From Planctomycetota bacterium (lineage in GTDB: Bacteria; Planctomycetota; UBA1135), in the NCBI GenBank assembly GCA_026421205.1, contig JAPKBM010000002.1, positions 57,100 through 121,099 of the forward strand: 64,000 bases of DNA, read 5' to 3'. The position numbers and the translations under genes are program-made. The notes beneath the pieces are model-generated. The model searched no databases. It saw only the letters and a list, made by a program, of their open reading frames with translations, and was not told where the DNA came from. This document shows positions 8,663 through 17,948 of this stretch, piece by piece (within the stretch, counting starts at the first letter, position 1; each line of letters starts with the position of its first letter).

Positions 8663-11569
8663 TTATTGAATGACGAGTGTCAAAAGATTTGAATCTGAAA
8701 TGGTGCCCGAGACCCATTGGCGGGCGGCACCTTCGAGGTAAACGGTCATCCCAGAAGCGGAGGGAGGAAGTTGTGTGGAGATGGTCGCCATGCCGGTGGC
8801 ATCAAAGAGCCCCGTGGTGCCGATGTTCCAGTTGGCGCCGATGTCGAAGTCATGCCCCAAGATGTTGGTGCCCGTATTGGTGGTGCTCCAGAGCAACCAG
8901 AACGCATTCGAAGGGGGGCCACCTGACAAAGTCCAAGAAGCTTGCCCGCCTGCAACCGCCGAAGTATCTCCGGCAAGAGTCATCCAGTCACTATTTCCAG
9001 AGGACGGCATGAGAGAATACAACTCAAAATCATCAATCGTCCAACCGCCAAATTCTAAACCGGCATCGGTGATGAGATTGTAGCGAACTTTGACGTCGGC
9101 ACGGTTGTCTGCAATTTGACTGATGTCATACTCGTGCTTGTCCCATCGAGAATCTTGCGTGTGACCTGTGTAGGGGTTTTCCCAGAGTTGGGTTCCATTC
9201 ACTTTGATTTGCGCCTGGTCATAACGACTTTCTTCCACGGTGAGCCAGCGCGCAAAGCGAAGGCGGACATTGGAAAATCCCGTGCAATCAATCTCCGGAG
9301 AGCGAAGGTAGTTGCTAACGTTGGGCTGGTATTCTCCGTTCCAGGTTGGCAGACCTAAGTCATTGGCCCAAACATTATTGCCCGAGTAGGCCGTCGAGGG
9401 ATCTCCGGCCAAGCCTTGCGGTGTCCCGCGCTGCCAGTCATCTTGGGTGTTGACTTGGGCGTGAATCCAATCTTCGTCAGTAGATCCTTCGAAATCATTG
9501 AAGTAAATCAGAACCCGTTGGCCAACAATGAATTCAAACTCTGTGTTGCGTGGATGATCGCCTGAGTTGCCCAGCTGATCTTCCGCAGCGAGATAATAAC
9601 TCACTTGTGCTGGAGAGATTTGGCCCGGGATTTCTCCTTGCCAAGTATTCCCCTGCGTGAGAGACATCATCACTTCTTGGCTTCCGCCACCATCGACGGA
9701 GTAATGGACACTCGCCGAAGTTACCGTGGAGCCCATCATGGACGTGAGGTCGGCGGAAACGAGGTAGGGGCCGACTTCGTTTTGCGTATCTTCCAAGGGA
9801 ATGTGCTCAAACTGAATAAACTCCAAATCAATGCCGGGAAAACCTTGTTCTCGGAAGCCCAAATCAATTTCGTCATAGTTTGGAGTGCCGTTTCCAATGT
9901 TTCCATCATCGTCATCGAGAATGAGCCAGTGCTCCTCAATGGACGTGCGAATTTGTGAATCGTTGTACCCATTCATCCAAGCGTAGAAAAGTGTGTCCGC
10001 AACAAGATCTCCAGTTTGGTTTCCTAGACTAGTATTGAGCCTTTGGCGAACTTTCCAAAGCGCACCCATGAGAACTTCGCCATCAGCATGCACTGAGCCG
10101 TAGCAACCTCCATTGGAGTCACCGCAAAATTGCCGCGTATTGTTGCCACTGCGGATGTAACTACTTCCAGAAAAGTTTTCTCCCACCAAAGGTGTGTCAT
10201 AAAGGTACATGGCGAAAACATCGGCGTTACCTTCTCCAAAGCCATCCGCACCGTTTCCGGAGCCATAGCGACTATTTGCCCAGTGACCTTCTTCATGGGC
10301 GACCACCGTGGAATAAGCAGTGTTAGCGCAGTTATTTCCGGACTTGTAAAAGTTGATGGAAGAGCCGTCGTAGTAGGCGTTGCAGGTACTGGAGATATTG
10401 ACGTTAGCCCGTAAGCGAAGGTCCATGGTGTTGTCCGTTGGATCAATCCTTTTAATCCATTGATGGAACTCATTCACACACTTGTAGGCATTGGCTTCGG
10501 CTGTGATGTCCGCCGTTTGGTTGGGGTTCATGGAAGCCGTTTGATATACGCCCGGCTGAAAAGACTGCGTCAACGAGTAGTCCGAGCCTGCCTGGTTGTC
10601 TACCCAGCACCAATCACCGTCATAATCAAAGGTGACGTTCACGGCACTGCTTCCCGAGTATGGAATCGTGAATGTTCCGTCAGTAGCGGTGGTGGTGTTC
10701 CCCACGCTACTCTCTACTTTCAAGTTGGGCATGGAAAACGTCATTGCTGGATTTCCATTGACGTCCGGCCGAGTTCCTGGAGAGGCCCAGGATTCCACGT
10801 GGCCTTGCAAGTCTTGACGATGCACGAGGTTTTCCTCCTTCAAAATCGTTCCGTCCACGGCATCGACCCAAAGGCGTCGGCCGGACGGAAGGCTAATGGC
10901 CGAAGGAGTCCGTAATTCTAATTCCCAAGCTAAGCGTGGCTCAGTAACTTTTCCGATTTCCGTGGGAAGGATGCAGAGCTGGGGGAGGGCAATGTGTTCG
11001 GCCTTTTTCCGTTCTAATTTCTGATAGTTCTGATGGGCCCGGTGGATGGCTGTCCAAGAATCCAAAACCGGTTCCAGATTGATTTGGTGGGCCGTGGTTA
11101 AGGCCGAGTTCTCCAGAGCCAGGAGATCCCCCAGAGGGGTCATCAAGACCATGATTTCCCCGCCGACCACCGAAAGACCGTCTACTTGCTGCTGAAAACG
11201 CACGGCGACCTTGTTTGTGGTGCCGATGGCCTGAAGATGAAGCGTTTTAACTTCGTCGAGGAAAAGGGTGGAATCCGGGATGGGAAAGAAATCTTGGAGG
11301 TCATTCACATAAATCCGAGCTAACTCTTCCCATTCGACTTCATTTTGTGGGGTGAAAGGAGCAATTAGGGTGCCGCCAAAGAGGCTTCGGGCAGCATCTG
11401 CACCAGGGCTCATCCGAAGAACCCAAGATCCGGGATGGACCGATTTCCAAGCATTCCACGGCATTGTTTGGGTGGCGGGGGCATTCGACCGAGACCTCGC
11501 TTCTCCTTGGGGAGTAGGAAGGGCAAAAACTAGGGCTGAGGAAAGGGCAGCGTGGACGAGGTAAAGCAT
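8663..11569 (-). CDS. Exported gluzincin metalloprotease, paralogue of the downstream gene
   Basis: A 968-residue secreted protein that matches the 5765-8653 product along its whole length, so the two arose by tandem duplication. It has a leader peptide (1-17), a propeptide-like region, the zinc site H425-E-E-G-H429 with E446 in GFGEGNAD, and the substrate-cleft segment FCGDSNGGC with VHADGEVLMGALWKV. The ANDFEG-type jelly-roll and a terminal domain ending TLVIQ follow. It is the first gene of the three-protease operon. The 289-base region upstream, shared with a divergent lipoprotein gene, contains a GGGGGAAGTTCCCCC palindrome about 34 bases before the start codon, a possible operator. Confidence 0.88.
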   Translation of the reverse strand: MLYLVHAALSSALVFALPTPQGEARSRSNAPATQTMPWNAWKSVHPGSWVLRMSPGADAARSLFGGTLIAPFTPQNEVEWEELARIYVNDLQDFFPIPDSTLFLDEVKTLHLQAIGTTNKVAVRFQQQVDGLSVVGGEIMVLMTPLGDLLALENSALTTAHQINLEPVLDSWTAIHRAHQNYQKLERKKAEHIALPQLCILPTEIGKVTEPRLAWELELRTPSAISLPSGRRLWVDAVDGTILKEENLVHRQDLQGHVESWASPGTRPDVNGNPAMTFSMPNLKVESSVGNTTTATDGTFTIPYSGSSAVNVTFDYDGDWCWVDNQAGSDYSLTQSFQPGVYQTASMNPNQTADITAEANAYKCVNEFHQWIKRIDPTDNTMDLRLRANVNISSTCNAYYDGSSINFYKSGNNCANTAYSTVVAHEEGHWANSRYGSGNGADGFGEGNADVFAMYLYDTPLVGENFSGSSYIRSGNNTRQFCGDSNGGCYGSVHADGEVLMGALWKVRQRLNTSLGNQTGDLVADTLFYAWMNGYNDSQIRTSIEEHWLILDDDDGNIGNGTPNYDEIDLGFREQGFPGIDLEFIQFEHIPLEDTQNEVGPYLVSADLTSMMGSTVTSASVHYSVDGGGSQEVMMSLTQGNTWQGEIPGQISPAQVSYYLAAEDQLGNSGDHPRNTEFEFIVGQRVLIYFNDFEGSTDEDWIHAQVNTQDDWQRGTPQGLAGDPSTAYSGNNVWANDLGLPTWNGEYQPNVSNYLRSPEIDCTGFSNVRLRFARWLTVEESRYDQAQIKVNGTQLWENPYTGHTQDSRWDKHEYDISQIADNRADVKVRYNLITDAGLEFGGWTIDDFELYSLMPSSGNSDWMTLAGDTSAVAGGQASWTLSGGPPSNAFWLLWSTTNTGTNILGHDFDIGANWNIGTTGLFDATGMATISTQLPPSASGMTVYLEGAARQWVSGTISDSNLLTLVIQ

Positions 11570-11602
11570 GAAGGGGAAAGGGTTTAGATGTATTCGTAAA
11601 GG

Positions 11603-11617
11603 GGGGGAAGTTCCCCC
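11603..11617. promoter_or_regulatory. Candidate operator palindrome before the protease operon
   Basis: Bases 11603-11617 read GGGGGAAGTTCCCCC, seven-base arms around one base, 34 bases upstream of the protease start in the divergent spacer 11570-11858. Palindromes of this size arise by chance a few times per window, so only the location argues for function. I see no convincing -35/-10 pair or other feature in the rest of the spacer. Confidence 0.3.
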
Positions 11618-11858
11618 TAGATGTAAGATGGGTTGAAGCCTAGTTTAGTTCACTGAATTATCCCCCAAAAATGGAGATTAGTTCTGTCTATTCTTACAAA
11701 TACGGGCAATTCATGAGAGTTTGTTTTTGAATCTTTCGACAAACAGGGGAGATTCGGGATAGAATCTGAGAGGCTTTTGGAAAGGGTTCTCCGTGTTGCT
11801 TTGTGTTACGAGGTTCCTTTCTACAGTTATCAGAGGATATAGCCGATAAATCGCAGTA

Positions 11859-12788
11859 ATGAGAACACCTTCTTTTCCCTTGATTCCCCTCGCCCTCGCC
11901 GTCCTCGGCATGGCATTCGCTCCGTCCTGTATCCCTTCGGGTGGCACCGATGGTGGCAATGACTCTGGTGGCCTTGGTGCAGGTGCGGGAGACGGCTCCG
12001 GTTCCGACGGAAGCGGCAACCAGTTCAGTGATGCAACACTGACCGGTGATTGGACTGGCATCATGATTCCAGTTCCCAACCCATTGGTGAATGCTGGGGA
12101 CGTGCTTTTCCTTTCGAGGAACTTTTTCCTTCGAGTGAATTCTGGTGGAAACATTGTTTTGGCCGCCGACGGCCTTGGTCTCCAGTTTGATGTACTTTCT
12201 TCGGAAATACGTACATCTTCGGTCGGCGGAGATGGAGGCTTCACGGCCACCATGAAAATCACTTCTGATCGCAGAGAAACTCTTACCATTGCCGGCAAGC
12301 TGGATCAAACGCTGACTGGAATCTCTGGTTACTATGAATTACGATCTCATACGGCAGATGTTCCGATTGGAGAGCAAGAGTTGATTGATACCGGTGATTT
12401 CCGTCTTCAATTAAGAGATCAGAACAACTCTGCGACAACTGCGGATTTAGCGGGTGCTTGGTCGGGCGTGGGCTACGACATTGATTCTCGTTTCCTCAGC
12501 ACGGTGGTTACATTCAACGCCGCAGGGGGCATTACGGATGGCGGTGTTTACAATGCAGGGTCCCTGGTCCGTAGCTTCTCCTTAAACGGCTCCAATGACG
12601 GCATTCTGGACCCCTTCAGTTTTCCAACGCTTGGCCGTTTAGACAATGTCTTGATGGAAATGTCTGATGGGAACACGCTCTATTTAGATTATGTTCTTGT
12701 AGATCTTGATGAAGGAATGATTTCGGGTCCTCTGTTGGATTCTCTGCGTCCCACGGCTGAGCTCGTCCTTCGTATAGCTCGCGAATAA
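11859..12788 (+). CDS. Predicted lipoprotein with two beta-rich repeats
   Basis: A 309-residue protein with a signal peptide and lipobox ending at C24 (AFAPSC), followed by a low-complexity Gly/Ser/Asp linker (about 27-55). Two related beta-rich domains follow, each opening with a LTGDWTG or LAGAWSG segment (near residues 61 and 203). The pattern resembles lipocalin-like or outer-leaflet beta proteins, but I recognise no specific family. It stands alone: a divergent spacer precedes it and a strong terminator follows it. It is probably anchored to a membrane facing the periplasm. Function unknown. Confidence 0.75.
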   Translation: MRTPSFPLIPLALAVLGMAFAPSCIPSGGTDGGNDSGGLGAGAGDGSGSDGSGNQFSDATLTGDWTGIMIPVPNPLVNAGDVLFLSRNFFLRVNSGGNIVLAADGLGLQFDVLSSEIRTSSVGGDGGFTATMKITSDRRETLTIAGKLDQTLTGISGYYELRSHTADVPIGEQELIDTGDFRLQLRDQNNSATTADLAGAWSGVGYDIDSRFLSTVVTFNAAGGITDGGVYNAGSLVRSFSLNGSNDGILDPFSFPTLGRLDNVLMEMSDGNTLYLDYVLVDLDEGMISGPLLDSLRPTAELVLRIARE

Positions 12789-12805
12789 AGATACTTGCTT
12801 CGTTC

Positions 12806-12838
12806 AGAGGCGGCCTCCGGGCCGCCTCTGCTTTTTTT
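12806..12838 (+). terminator. Rho-independent terminator
   Basis: A perfect ten-base stem (12806-12815 with 12820-12829, AGAGGCGGCC / GGCCGCCTCT), a four-base TCCG loop and a run of seven Ts (12832-12838) follow the lipoprotein stop by 17 bases. This is the clearest intrinsic terminator in the window. Confidence 0.93.
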
Positions 12839-12858
12839 CGCTACACTTTTGCCTGCTG

Positions 12859-13791
12859 ATGACGAATTCCCCTTTCCACCTAGTCTCTGATTTTGACGGC
12901 GTCTGGACGGAGCCAGCGCGTGAACTGCAGGCAGTGCATGCGACGCTCATTCAAGAATTGGCTACATTGACGACAAGACCGCTCTCGCTTGTGGAGGAGG
13001 ATATTGCTGGGTTCATCCAAAAAATTCTGGAAAAACCAGAATGCTTTGGCTGGAGAATTCAAGGTCGTTTTTCTTCCTATGTGGACGAAGATTTTTTTGC
13101 TCTCCCAACGGCCATTGGGCAGTTCCTTGAGGATGCAACTTCTAGCCCAGAAAAAGTGTACTTAGATGCCTTGCTTACTAAGCATGAGTCGGCTTTGGCT
13201 TTTTTGGATTCCTGTTATCATAAAACGTGTGATCGATTTCGATCTGATGGAACACATGACCTCACGCGCGGGGCAGAGCGGGTATTAGAGTGGCTTTTGG
13301 CACATCAGGTACAAATCACTTTTGTGAGCAATGCACCCGTCGAGAAGATTATTGACTGGTTTGCGGCGCATGGCCATCCAGTCGTGGATGGACGTTCCCC
13401 AGCATCTTCTGAAGCTCCTCTCCGTGCCTACGGGAGGGCAGGGAAGCAATTCCTCAGCAACAAGCCAAAGTCTTTGGTCTTTGGAGGTCGCGAAGTCCAA
13501 GTCGATCGCCCGGACTATCTTGCCCTTTTGGAACAAGCGAGCCCGGACATGGTCATTGGAGACGTTCTCTCTCTTGACTTGGCATTACCTTTGTGGATGC
13601 GTCAGGAAAAACATCCTGCTGCGCCCATAGCTGTCGCCTTAATGCACCTGAAGCAGTCTCCTGACTGGGTGACTCGGGACATTGGGAAAACGCCCCATGC
13701 ACCGGATTTTCTAGTTCCTCATATCACGAGTCTTCCCCGTTTGGTGACGCAGGTCCGCCGCATGAAGTCGGCAGGGCTCGCACCGGTATGA
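12859..13791 (+). CDS. HAD-superfamily hydrolase
   Basis: A 310-residue protein with the four HAD phosphatase motifs in order: D11-F-D13 in VSDFDGVWT (nucleophile and acid/base), S157-N158 in TFVSNAP, a lysine region (K202-K204) and GD (234-235) with D240 for magnesium. A large cap (about 20-140) is inserted after motif I. The family dephosphorylates small molecules or sugar phosphates; the substrate here cannot be read from sequence. It is the first gene after the terminator at 12806-12838 and ends nine bases before the small membrane gene, so it may be the head of the transporter transcription unit. Confidence 0.82.
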   Translation: MTNSPFHLVSDFDGVWTEPARELQAVHATLIQELATLTTRPLSLVEEDIAGFIQKILEKPECFGWRIQGRFSSYVDEDFFALPTAIGQFLEDATSSPEKVYLDALLTKHESALAFLDSCYHKTCDRFRSDGTHDLTRGAERVLEWLLAHQVQITFVSNAPVEKIIDWFAAHGHPVVDGRSPASSEAPLRAYGRAGKQFLSNKPKSLVFGGREVQVDRPDYLALLEQASPDMVIGDVLSLDLALPLWMRQEKHPAAPIAVALMHLKQSPDWVTRDIGKTPHAPDFLVPHITSLPRLVTQVRRMKSAGLAPV

Positions 13792-13800
13792 TTTCAAGAT

Positions 13801-14013
13801 ATGGAACTTCCCTTTGACCGGGTCTGGCTTCCCTACATCTACTTGTATGGAGTAGGGGGGCTCATTTTTTTCGGTGGCCTATTCATCGTTCTAAAAAGTA
13901 CATCTTTCCAAGCCTCGCGCCCCGAAGATCGCCGATGGATTCGCATCCTTCTTTTTGGTTTTTTTTGGTATGCCTCTCTCCACGGCATCGGCATTCTTGC
14001 CGCTATTGCATAG
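13801..14013 (+). CDS. Small two-helix membrane protein paired with the symporter
   Basis: A 70-residue protein with two predicted membrane helices (about 12-31 and 48-68) joined by a charged loop containing PEDRRW. Its TAG stop is immediately followed by the ATG of the sodium:solute symporter, so translation is directly coupled. Small partner proteins such as the DUF4212 family are known to sit next to acetate-type symporters. This protein has the same topology and position, but I cannot assign it to that family. It may be a regulatory or structural subunit of the transporter. Confidence 0.75.
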   Translation: MELPFDRVWLPYIYLYGVGGLIFFGGLFIVLKSTSFQASRPEDRRWIRILLFGFFWYASLHGIGILAAIA

Positions 14014-15951
14014 ATGCTCTTTTCCTTTCTTTTTCGCATGCAAGAATCGGCCGAGTCTCTTTCGGCACAGGCCATGGACGCTGCTGCCGCCGCCGGTTCT
14101 TCTCCCATTTTCTGGGTTATCGTTATTGGGTATTTTGCCTTAGTCCTTGGCTTTGGTTCCTACTTCGCTCGTTTTAACAAAAGCACATCAGACTTTTTCT
14201 TCGGGGGCCGACGGTTTTCTTGGTGGCTAATCACAATGTCCATTGTGGCAACGGGCGTGGGCAGTCACAGTTTTTTGAAGTACAGCGCAAAGGCTTGGGA
14301 GCATGGCGTTTCTGGAACCATGGCCTATATGAATGATTGGTTCTTCATGCCGCTTTTTATGTTCGGCTGGCTACCCATTATTTACTTTATGAAAGTTCGT
14401 TCTATTCCGGAATATTTCGAACGCCGCTTCAATCCCCTCGTCCGACGCCTCGCCACCATCGCTCTCTTGGTTTATATGCTGGGCTATATTGGCATTGGTT
14501 TTGCCACCATGGCAAAAACACTGTTGCCGATTATGGAACCTCATTTGGGCTGGGACTTGATGACCATCACTTGGGTGGTTGCCATCGTCGCGGGCGTTTA
14601 CATTACCTTCGGCGGTCAAACGGCGGTCATCTTCACCGACCTTCTTCAAGGGTTTATCCTTCTATTAGCCGGCATGATTTTATTTGTGTTGGGTTTGAAT
14701 TACCTAGGAGGTTTCGATGCTTTTTGGAATGCTTTGCCCGCCGACTTCAAGTTACCCTTGGCAAATTACAATGATGATCCTGGGTTTAACTTTGTCGGGA
14801 TTTTTTGGCAAGATGCGGTGGCTGGGTCCGTCGGATTTTTGTTTATGAACCAGGGTCTCATTATGCGTTTCATGGCCTGCCGCTCTGTAAATGATGGGCG
14901 CAAAGCCGCAGCTTTTAATGTGCTATTTGCATTACCACTTTCGGCAGTTGCCGTGACTTGTGCAGGCTTGATTGGCCGAGCTATTGCAACGACGCGGCCC
15001 GATATCTTGGATCCTGAAACGGTCAAATCGGATGAGGTCTTTGTGCGAGTGACGGCCATTCTTTCCACTAAAGCCGGCTTTGGTTTCTTCGTCGCTGCAG
15101 TAACGGCTGCATTGATGAGTACGGTAGATACTTTGATTAATGCCGTGGCTGCCGTCGGGATTAATGATGTCTATCGTCCTTATCGAGAAGCCAAGGGAAA
15201 AGAAACGGATGACCGTCATTATTTGCGTGCCGCGATGTGGATTTCTGCAGGTGCTACCGTTGCGGGTGTTGGCTCCGCTTGGGCCTTCAATCAATTTGAT
15301 TCTTTGTATGAAGCACACGGCTGGTTTCACTCCACCTTAACTCCGCCTCTGGTTGCCGCGATTTTCTTGGGAATTTTTTGGCCAAGATTTACGGCGAAGG
15401 GTGCCGTCGCGACCTTTGTGTTGGGTAGTGTATTCATTGTTTTTGGCCGGTTCTTTCCTGGTTTGTTGATTGCACCTTTTGACCACGGAATTCCCATGGA
15501 CGAAGAAGCGCCGTACAAATACATCGGCGCACTTTATAACTTGGTCGCTTGCTTCGGCATCGGCATTGTTGTGAGTTTGCTAACACGAAGAGAGGTCAAG
15601 GATATTCGCGGTTTAACCATTTGGACTGGAGAAGATGCGCGTCATTTCTTTAAGGGCTCGGCCCCGGATGATCGCCCCGGCTTGAAATTGCACCTTCGTT
15701 GGCAGGTCAATCCTGCGCTTGCGGAAGGAACCGTCCAAGTGGATGCCGAAGCTTTGGAGGGCCTTGCCGGTTCTGAGGGCGCCATGGTGTACCTTTGTGA
15801 CCGGAGGAAATGGTTGGGCGGCTTGCGGAGCACGCACGCTGTTCTCCAAGGGGTGCATGCGCACGGTGAAGTCGTGCATTTGTCTCCTGATGTGGCGGAT
15901 GCCGGTCATTTTCTCGTGGGCCAGGAGATAGTTGTTGAAAAGGAGTTCTAA
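14014..15951 (+). CDS. Sodium:solute symporter family transporter with C-terminal soluble domain
   Basis: A 645-residue inner-membrane transporter of the SSS family (LeuT fold), which couples solute uptake to the sodium gradient. Family landmarks are the TM1 region with FFFGGRRFSWW, the SIPEYFERRF motif after TM3, the FGGQTAVIFTDLLQGF segment, and MSTVDTLINA near the sodium site. About a dozen hydrophobic segments run to residue 525. The last 110 residues are soluble and cytoplasmic by position, ending in a beta-rich stretch (VHLSPDVADAG), an uncommon extension. The substrate cannot be deduced. Alternative starts at internal Met codons near residues 9 and 21 are possible; the first is chosen because it abuts the previous stop. 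Confidence 0.92.
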   Translation: MLFSFLFRMQESAESLSAQAMDAAAAAGSSPIFWVIVIGYFALVLGFGSYFARFNKSTSDFFFGGRRFSWWLITMSIVATGVGSHSFLKYSAKAWEHGVSGTMAYMNDWFFMPLFMFGWLPIIYFMKVRSIPEYFERRFNPLVRRLATIALLVYMLGYIGIGFATMAKTLLPIMEPHLGWDLMTITWVVAIVAGVYITFGGQTAVIFTDLLQGFILLLAGMILFVLGLNYLGGFDAFWNALPADFKLPLANYNDDPGFNFVGIFWQDAVAGSVGFLFMNQGLIMRFMACRSVNDGRKAAAFNVLFALPLSAVAVTCAGLIGRAIATTRPDILDPETVKSDEVFVRVTAILSTKAGFGFFVAAVTAALMSTVDTLINAVAAVGINDVYRPYREAKGKETDDRHYLRAAMWISAGATVAGVGSAWAFNQFDSLYEAHGWFHSTLTPPLVAAIFLGIFWPRFTAKGAVATFVLGSVFIVFGRFFPGLLIAPFDHGIPMDEEAPYKYIGALYNLVACFGIGIVVSLLTRREVKDIRGLTIWTGEDARHFFKGSAPDDRPGLKLHLRWQVNPALAEGTVQVDAEALEGLAGSEGAMVYLCDRRKWLGGLRSTHAVLQGVHAHGEVVHLSPDVADAGHFLVGQEIVVEKEF

Positions 15952-15995
15952 TCCAGGAACCTTTCTTGGGCGAGGCCGTCTAAAAAGAACAGAGC

Positions 15996-17948
15996 ATGAA
16001 ATCTGATGACCACAAAGAAAATGTCGAAGACCTTTTGAAGGCCATCGGCAAAGCAAAGGCAGAGGGTGGCAATGCCCCTGTGGAAAAGGGTCCATTGGTT
16101 CCATCTTTGCTCCGCACTGGTCCAGAGACGGGGGACTATTTAGGTGACTTTCACCTTTTAAGGGAGCTTGGACGCGGCGGAATGGGCGCGGTTTATGAGG
16201 CGCATCAAGAAAGTTTGAACCGTCGGGTTGCCATTAAAATTCTTTACCCAGGGCTGACTTCTTCCAAGCGCGCCTTGAGTCGTTTCTCAAGAGAGACGGA
16301 GGCCGTGGCCCGTTTAAGTCACCCCAATATCATTCCGATTTATGCGGTGGGGAACCATGATGGTTTGCACTACTTTGCCATGCGGTACTTGGTTGGCCCT
16401 GATTTGGCTGAAGTCATCGATCGGCTTAGGGAGGCTCGCAAAGTTGGGAAATCCATCGTGATGGTGGACTTACTCGCGCGGACGCATCCAGAAACAGCGA
16501 CGCCCACTGAGGATTGGGATCCCGATGAGACCACCGTGATTCAATTCCGTTTGAATAACTACGTGTATCAAGCGGTAGAGTTGATTGCTGGAATTGCGGA
16601 GGCTTTAGATGTTGCGCACCAACAGGGGGTGATTCATAGAGACGTGAAGCCAGGAAACCTTGTGTTCGATCGCGGGGGGAATCTGGTGATTACGGATTTT
16701 GGAATTGCAAAATCCGTCGGGGATATTTCGATTACGCGGACGGGTGAGTTTCTAGGATCCCCAGGATACATTAGTCCAGAACAGGCAATGACTCGACGCT
16801 TGAAGGTGGATCATCGAACGGATGTTTATTCTCTTGGAGTCACGCTGTATGAGTTTTTGACTTTGGAGCACCCTTTTCTTCGAGACACCTTTGAGGCTAC
16901 CTTGCGGGCTATCTTGACGAAAGACCCTGTTCCTCCGTGCAAATTAAATCCAAAACTTCCGAAGGATGTAGAAACAATCGTTTTAAAAGCCATCGAGAAG
17001 GATCCCGACCAGCGCTTCGCGTCAGCGCGGGAAATGGCCCTGGAGCTTCGCCGTATTTTGAATTTCGAAGCCATTCGCGTTTCGCCCATTAGTCCTTTCA
17101 CGCGAGCATGGCGCATAGTGCAGAGAAATCGCACCACCACGATTGCGGCAACAATCGGGGTGGTCCTTGGGATTTCGATTCTCTGGCTCACCACTCTCTT
17201 AAATCAACGCCAACAAGCGGTGCAGGAAAAAGCAGAGTACATTCGGGCAAGTGCATCGGCGGGTGCAGAAGAAGGCGCTTTAGCCGACTTCATTTCCGGA
17301 GCCGGTGGCTTTGATGAGAGCACCATTGCGATTCAACTTCAAGTTGCGGAAACCACTCTGGATGAGGGGGATTGGGAGAAGAGTATTTCTTTGATTAGTG
17401 GCATCGACAAATATATTGAATTGGCTTTGTTACAGGGTGATGAAAACATTCGGAAGTTTCTTCCAAGTTTGTCAGCGCGGAAAGTAGAGTTGATCCGTTT
17501 CCTTGAGCCTTTTTTGAAGACGGAGGCGGACCCGGTTACTTCTGCAACCGCTCGTCGCGAACTTGTTCGTTATTTGGAAGACAAGGATGCGATGGTGGTT
17601 AAAAACGCTGCCGTAGTGTTAGGGCGCAGTGGGGGTGGCTCGGCCGTTTTCCCCCTTGGGGATGCACTTTCCTTGTGGAAGGAATCCCCACATTATTCAG
17701 ATAGTCGGGGTGACTTGCGCATTGATTTTGTCGAAGCCCTGGGGTTCACCCGTCACCCTGATGCCATCACGGCATTGTCAAGCCTTGGAGGCAGTCCCAG
17801 TATCATGCTAAGTTTAGAACGCATTCATGCATTAGTTCGTATCGCCACTCCGGAGGCAAAGGCGCTCTTACAGGAATTGTCCAAGTTATCGGATCAGGCG
17901 CGGGTGCGTCGGAGTGCCATGGAAGCCTTGCGAGGATGGAATGAATAA
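15996..17948 (+). CDS. Transmembrane Ser/Thr protein kinase with HEAT-like C-terminal region
   Basis: A 650-residue Hanks-type kinase. The glycine loop (LGRGGMG, 58-64), catalytic Lys K81, HRD (214-216) with DVKPGN, DFG (234-236) and the SPGYISPEQ activation segment are all intact, so it should be active. A membrane helix (about 380-402) separates the cytoplasmic kinase from a C-terminal helical region. That region looks like HEAT/PBS-type repeats (ATARRELVRYL, DKDAMVVKNAAVVLG) and would face the periplasm if the topology is as usual. The last eight bases overlap the start of a periplasmic-binding-protein-like lipoprotein gene, suggesting a sensor partnership. Confidence 0.93.
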   Translation: MKSDDHKENVEDLLKAIGKAKAEGGNAPVEKGPLVPSLLRTGPETGDYLGDFHLLRELGRGGMGAVYEAHQESLNRRVAIKILYPGLTSSKRALSRFSRETEAVARLSHPNIIPIYAVGNHDGLHYFAMRYLVGPDLAEVIDRLREARKVGKSIVMVDLLARTHPETATPTEDWDPDETTVIQFRLNNYVYQAVELIAGIAEALDVAHQQGVIHRDVKPGNLVFDRGGNLVITDFGIAKSVGDISITRTGEFLGSPGYISPEQAMTRRLKVDHRTDVYSLGVTLYEFLTLEHPFLRDTFEATLRAILTKDPVPPCKLNPKLPKDVETIVLKAIEKDPDQRFASAREMALELRRILNFEAIRVSPISPFTRAWRIVQRNRTTTIAATIGVVLGISILWLTTLLNQRQQAVQEKAEYIRASASAGAEEGALADFISGAGGFDESTIAIQLQVAETTLDEGDWEKSISLISGIDKYIELALLQGDENIRKFLPSLSARKVELIRFLEPFLKTEADPVTSATARRELVRYLEDKDAMVVKNAAVVLGRSGGGSAVFPLGDALSLWKESPHYSDSRGDLRIDFVEALGFTRHPDAITALSSLGGSPSIMLSLERIHALVRIATPEAKALLQELSKLSDQARVRRSAMEALRGWNE

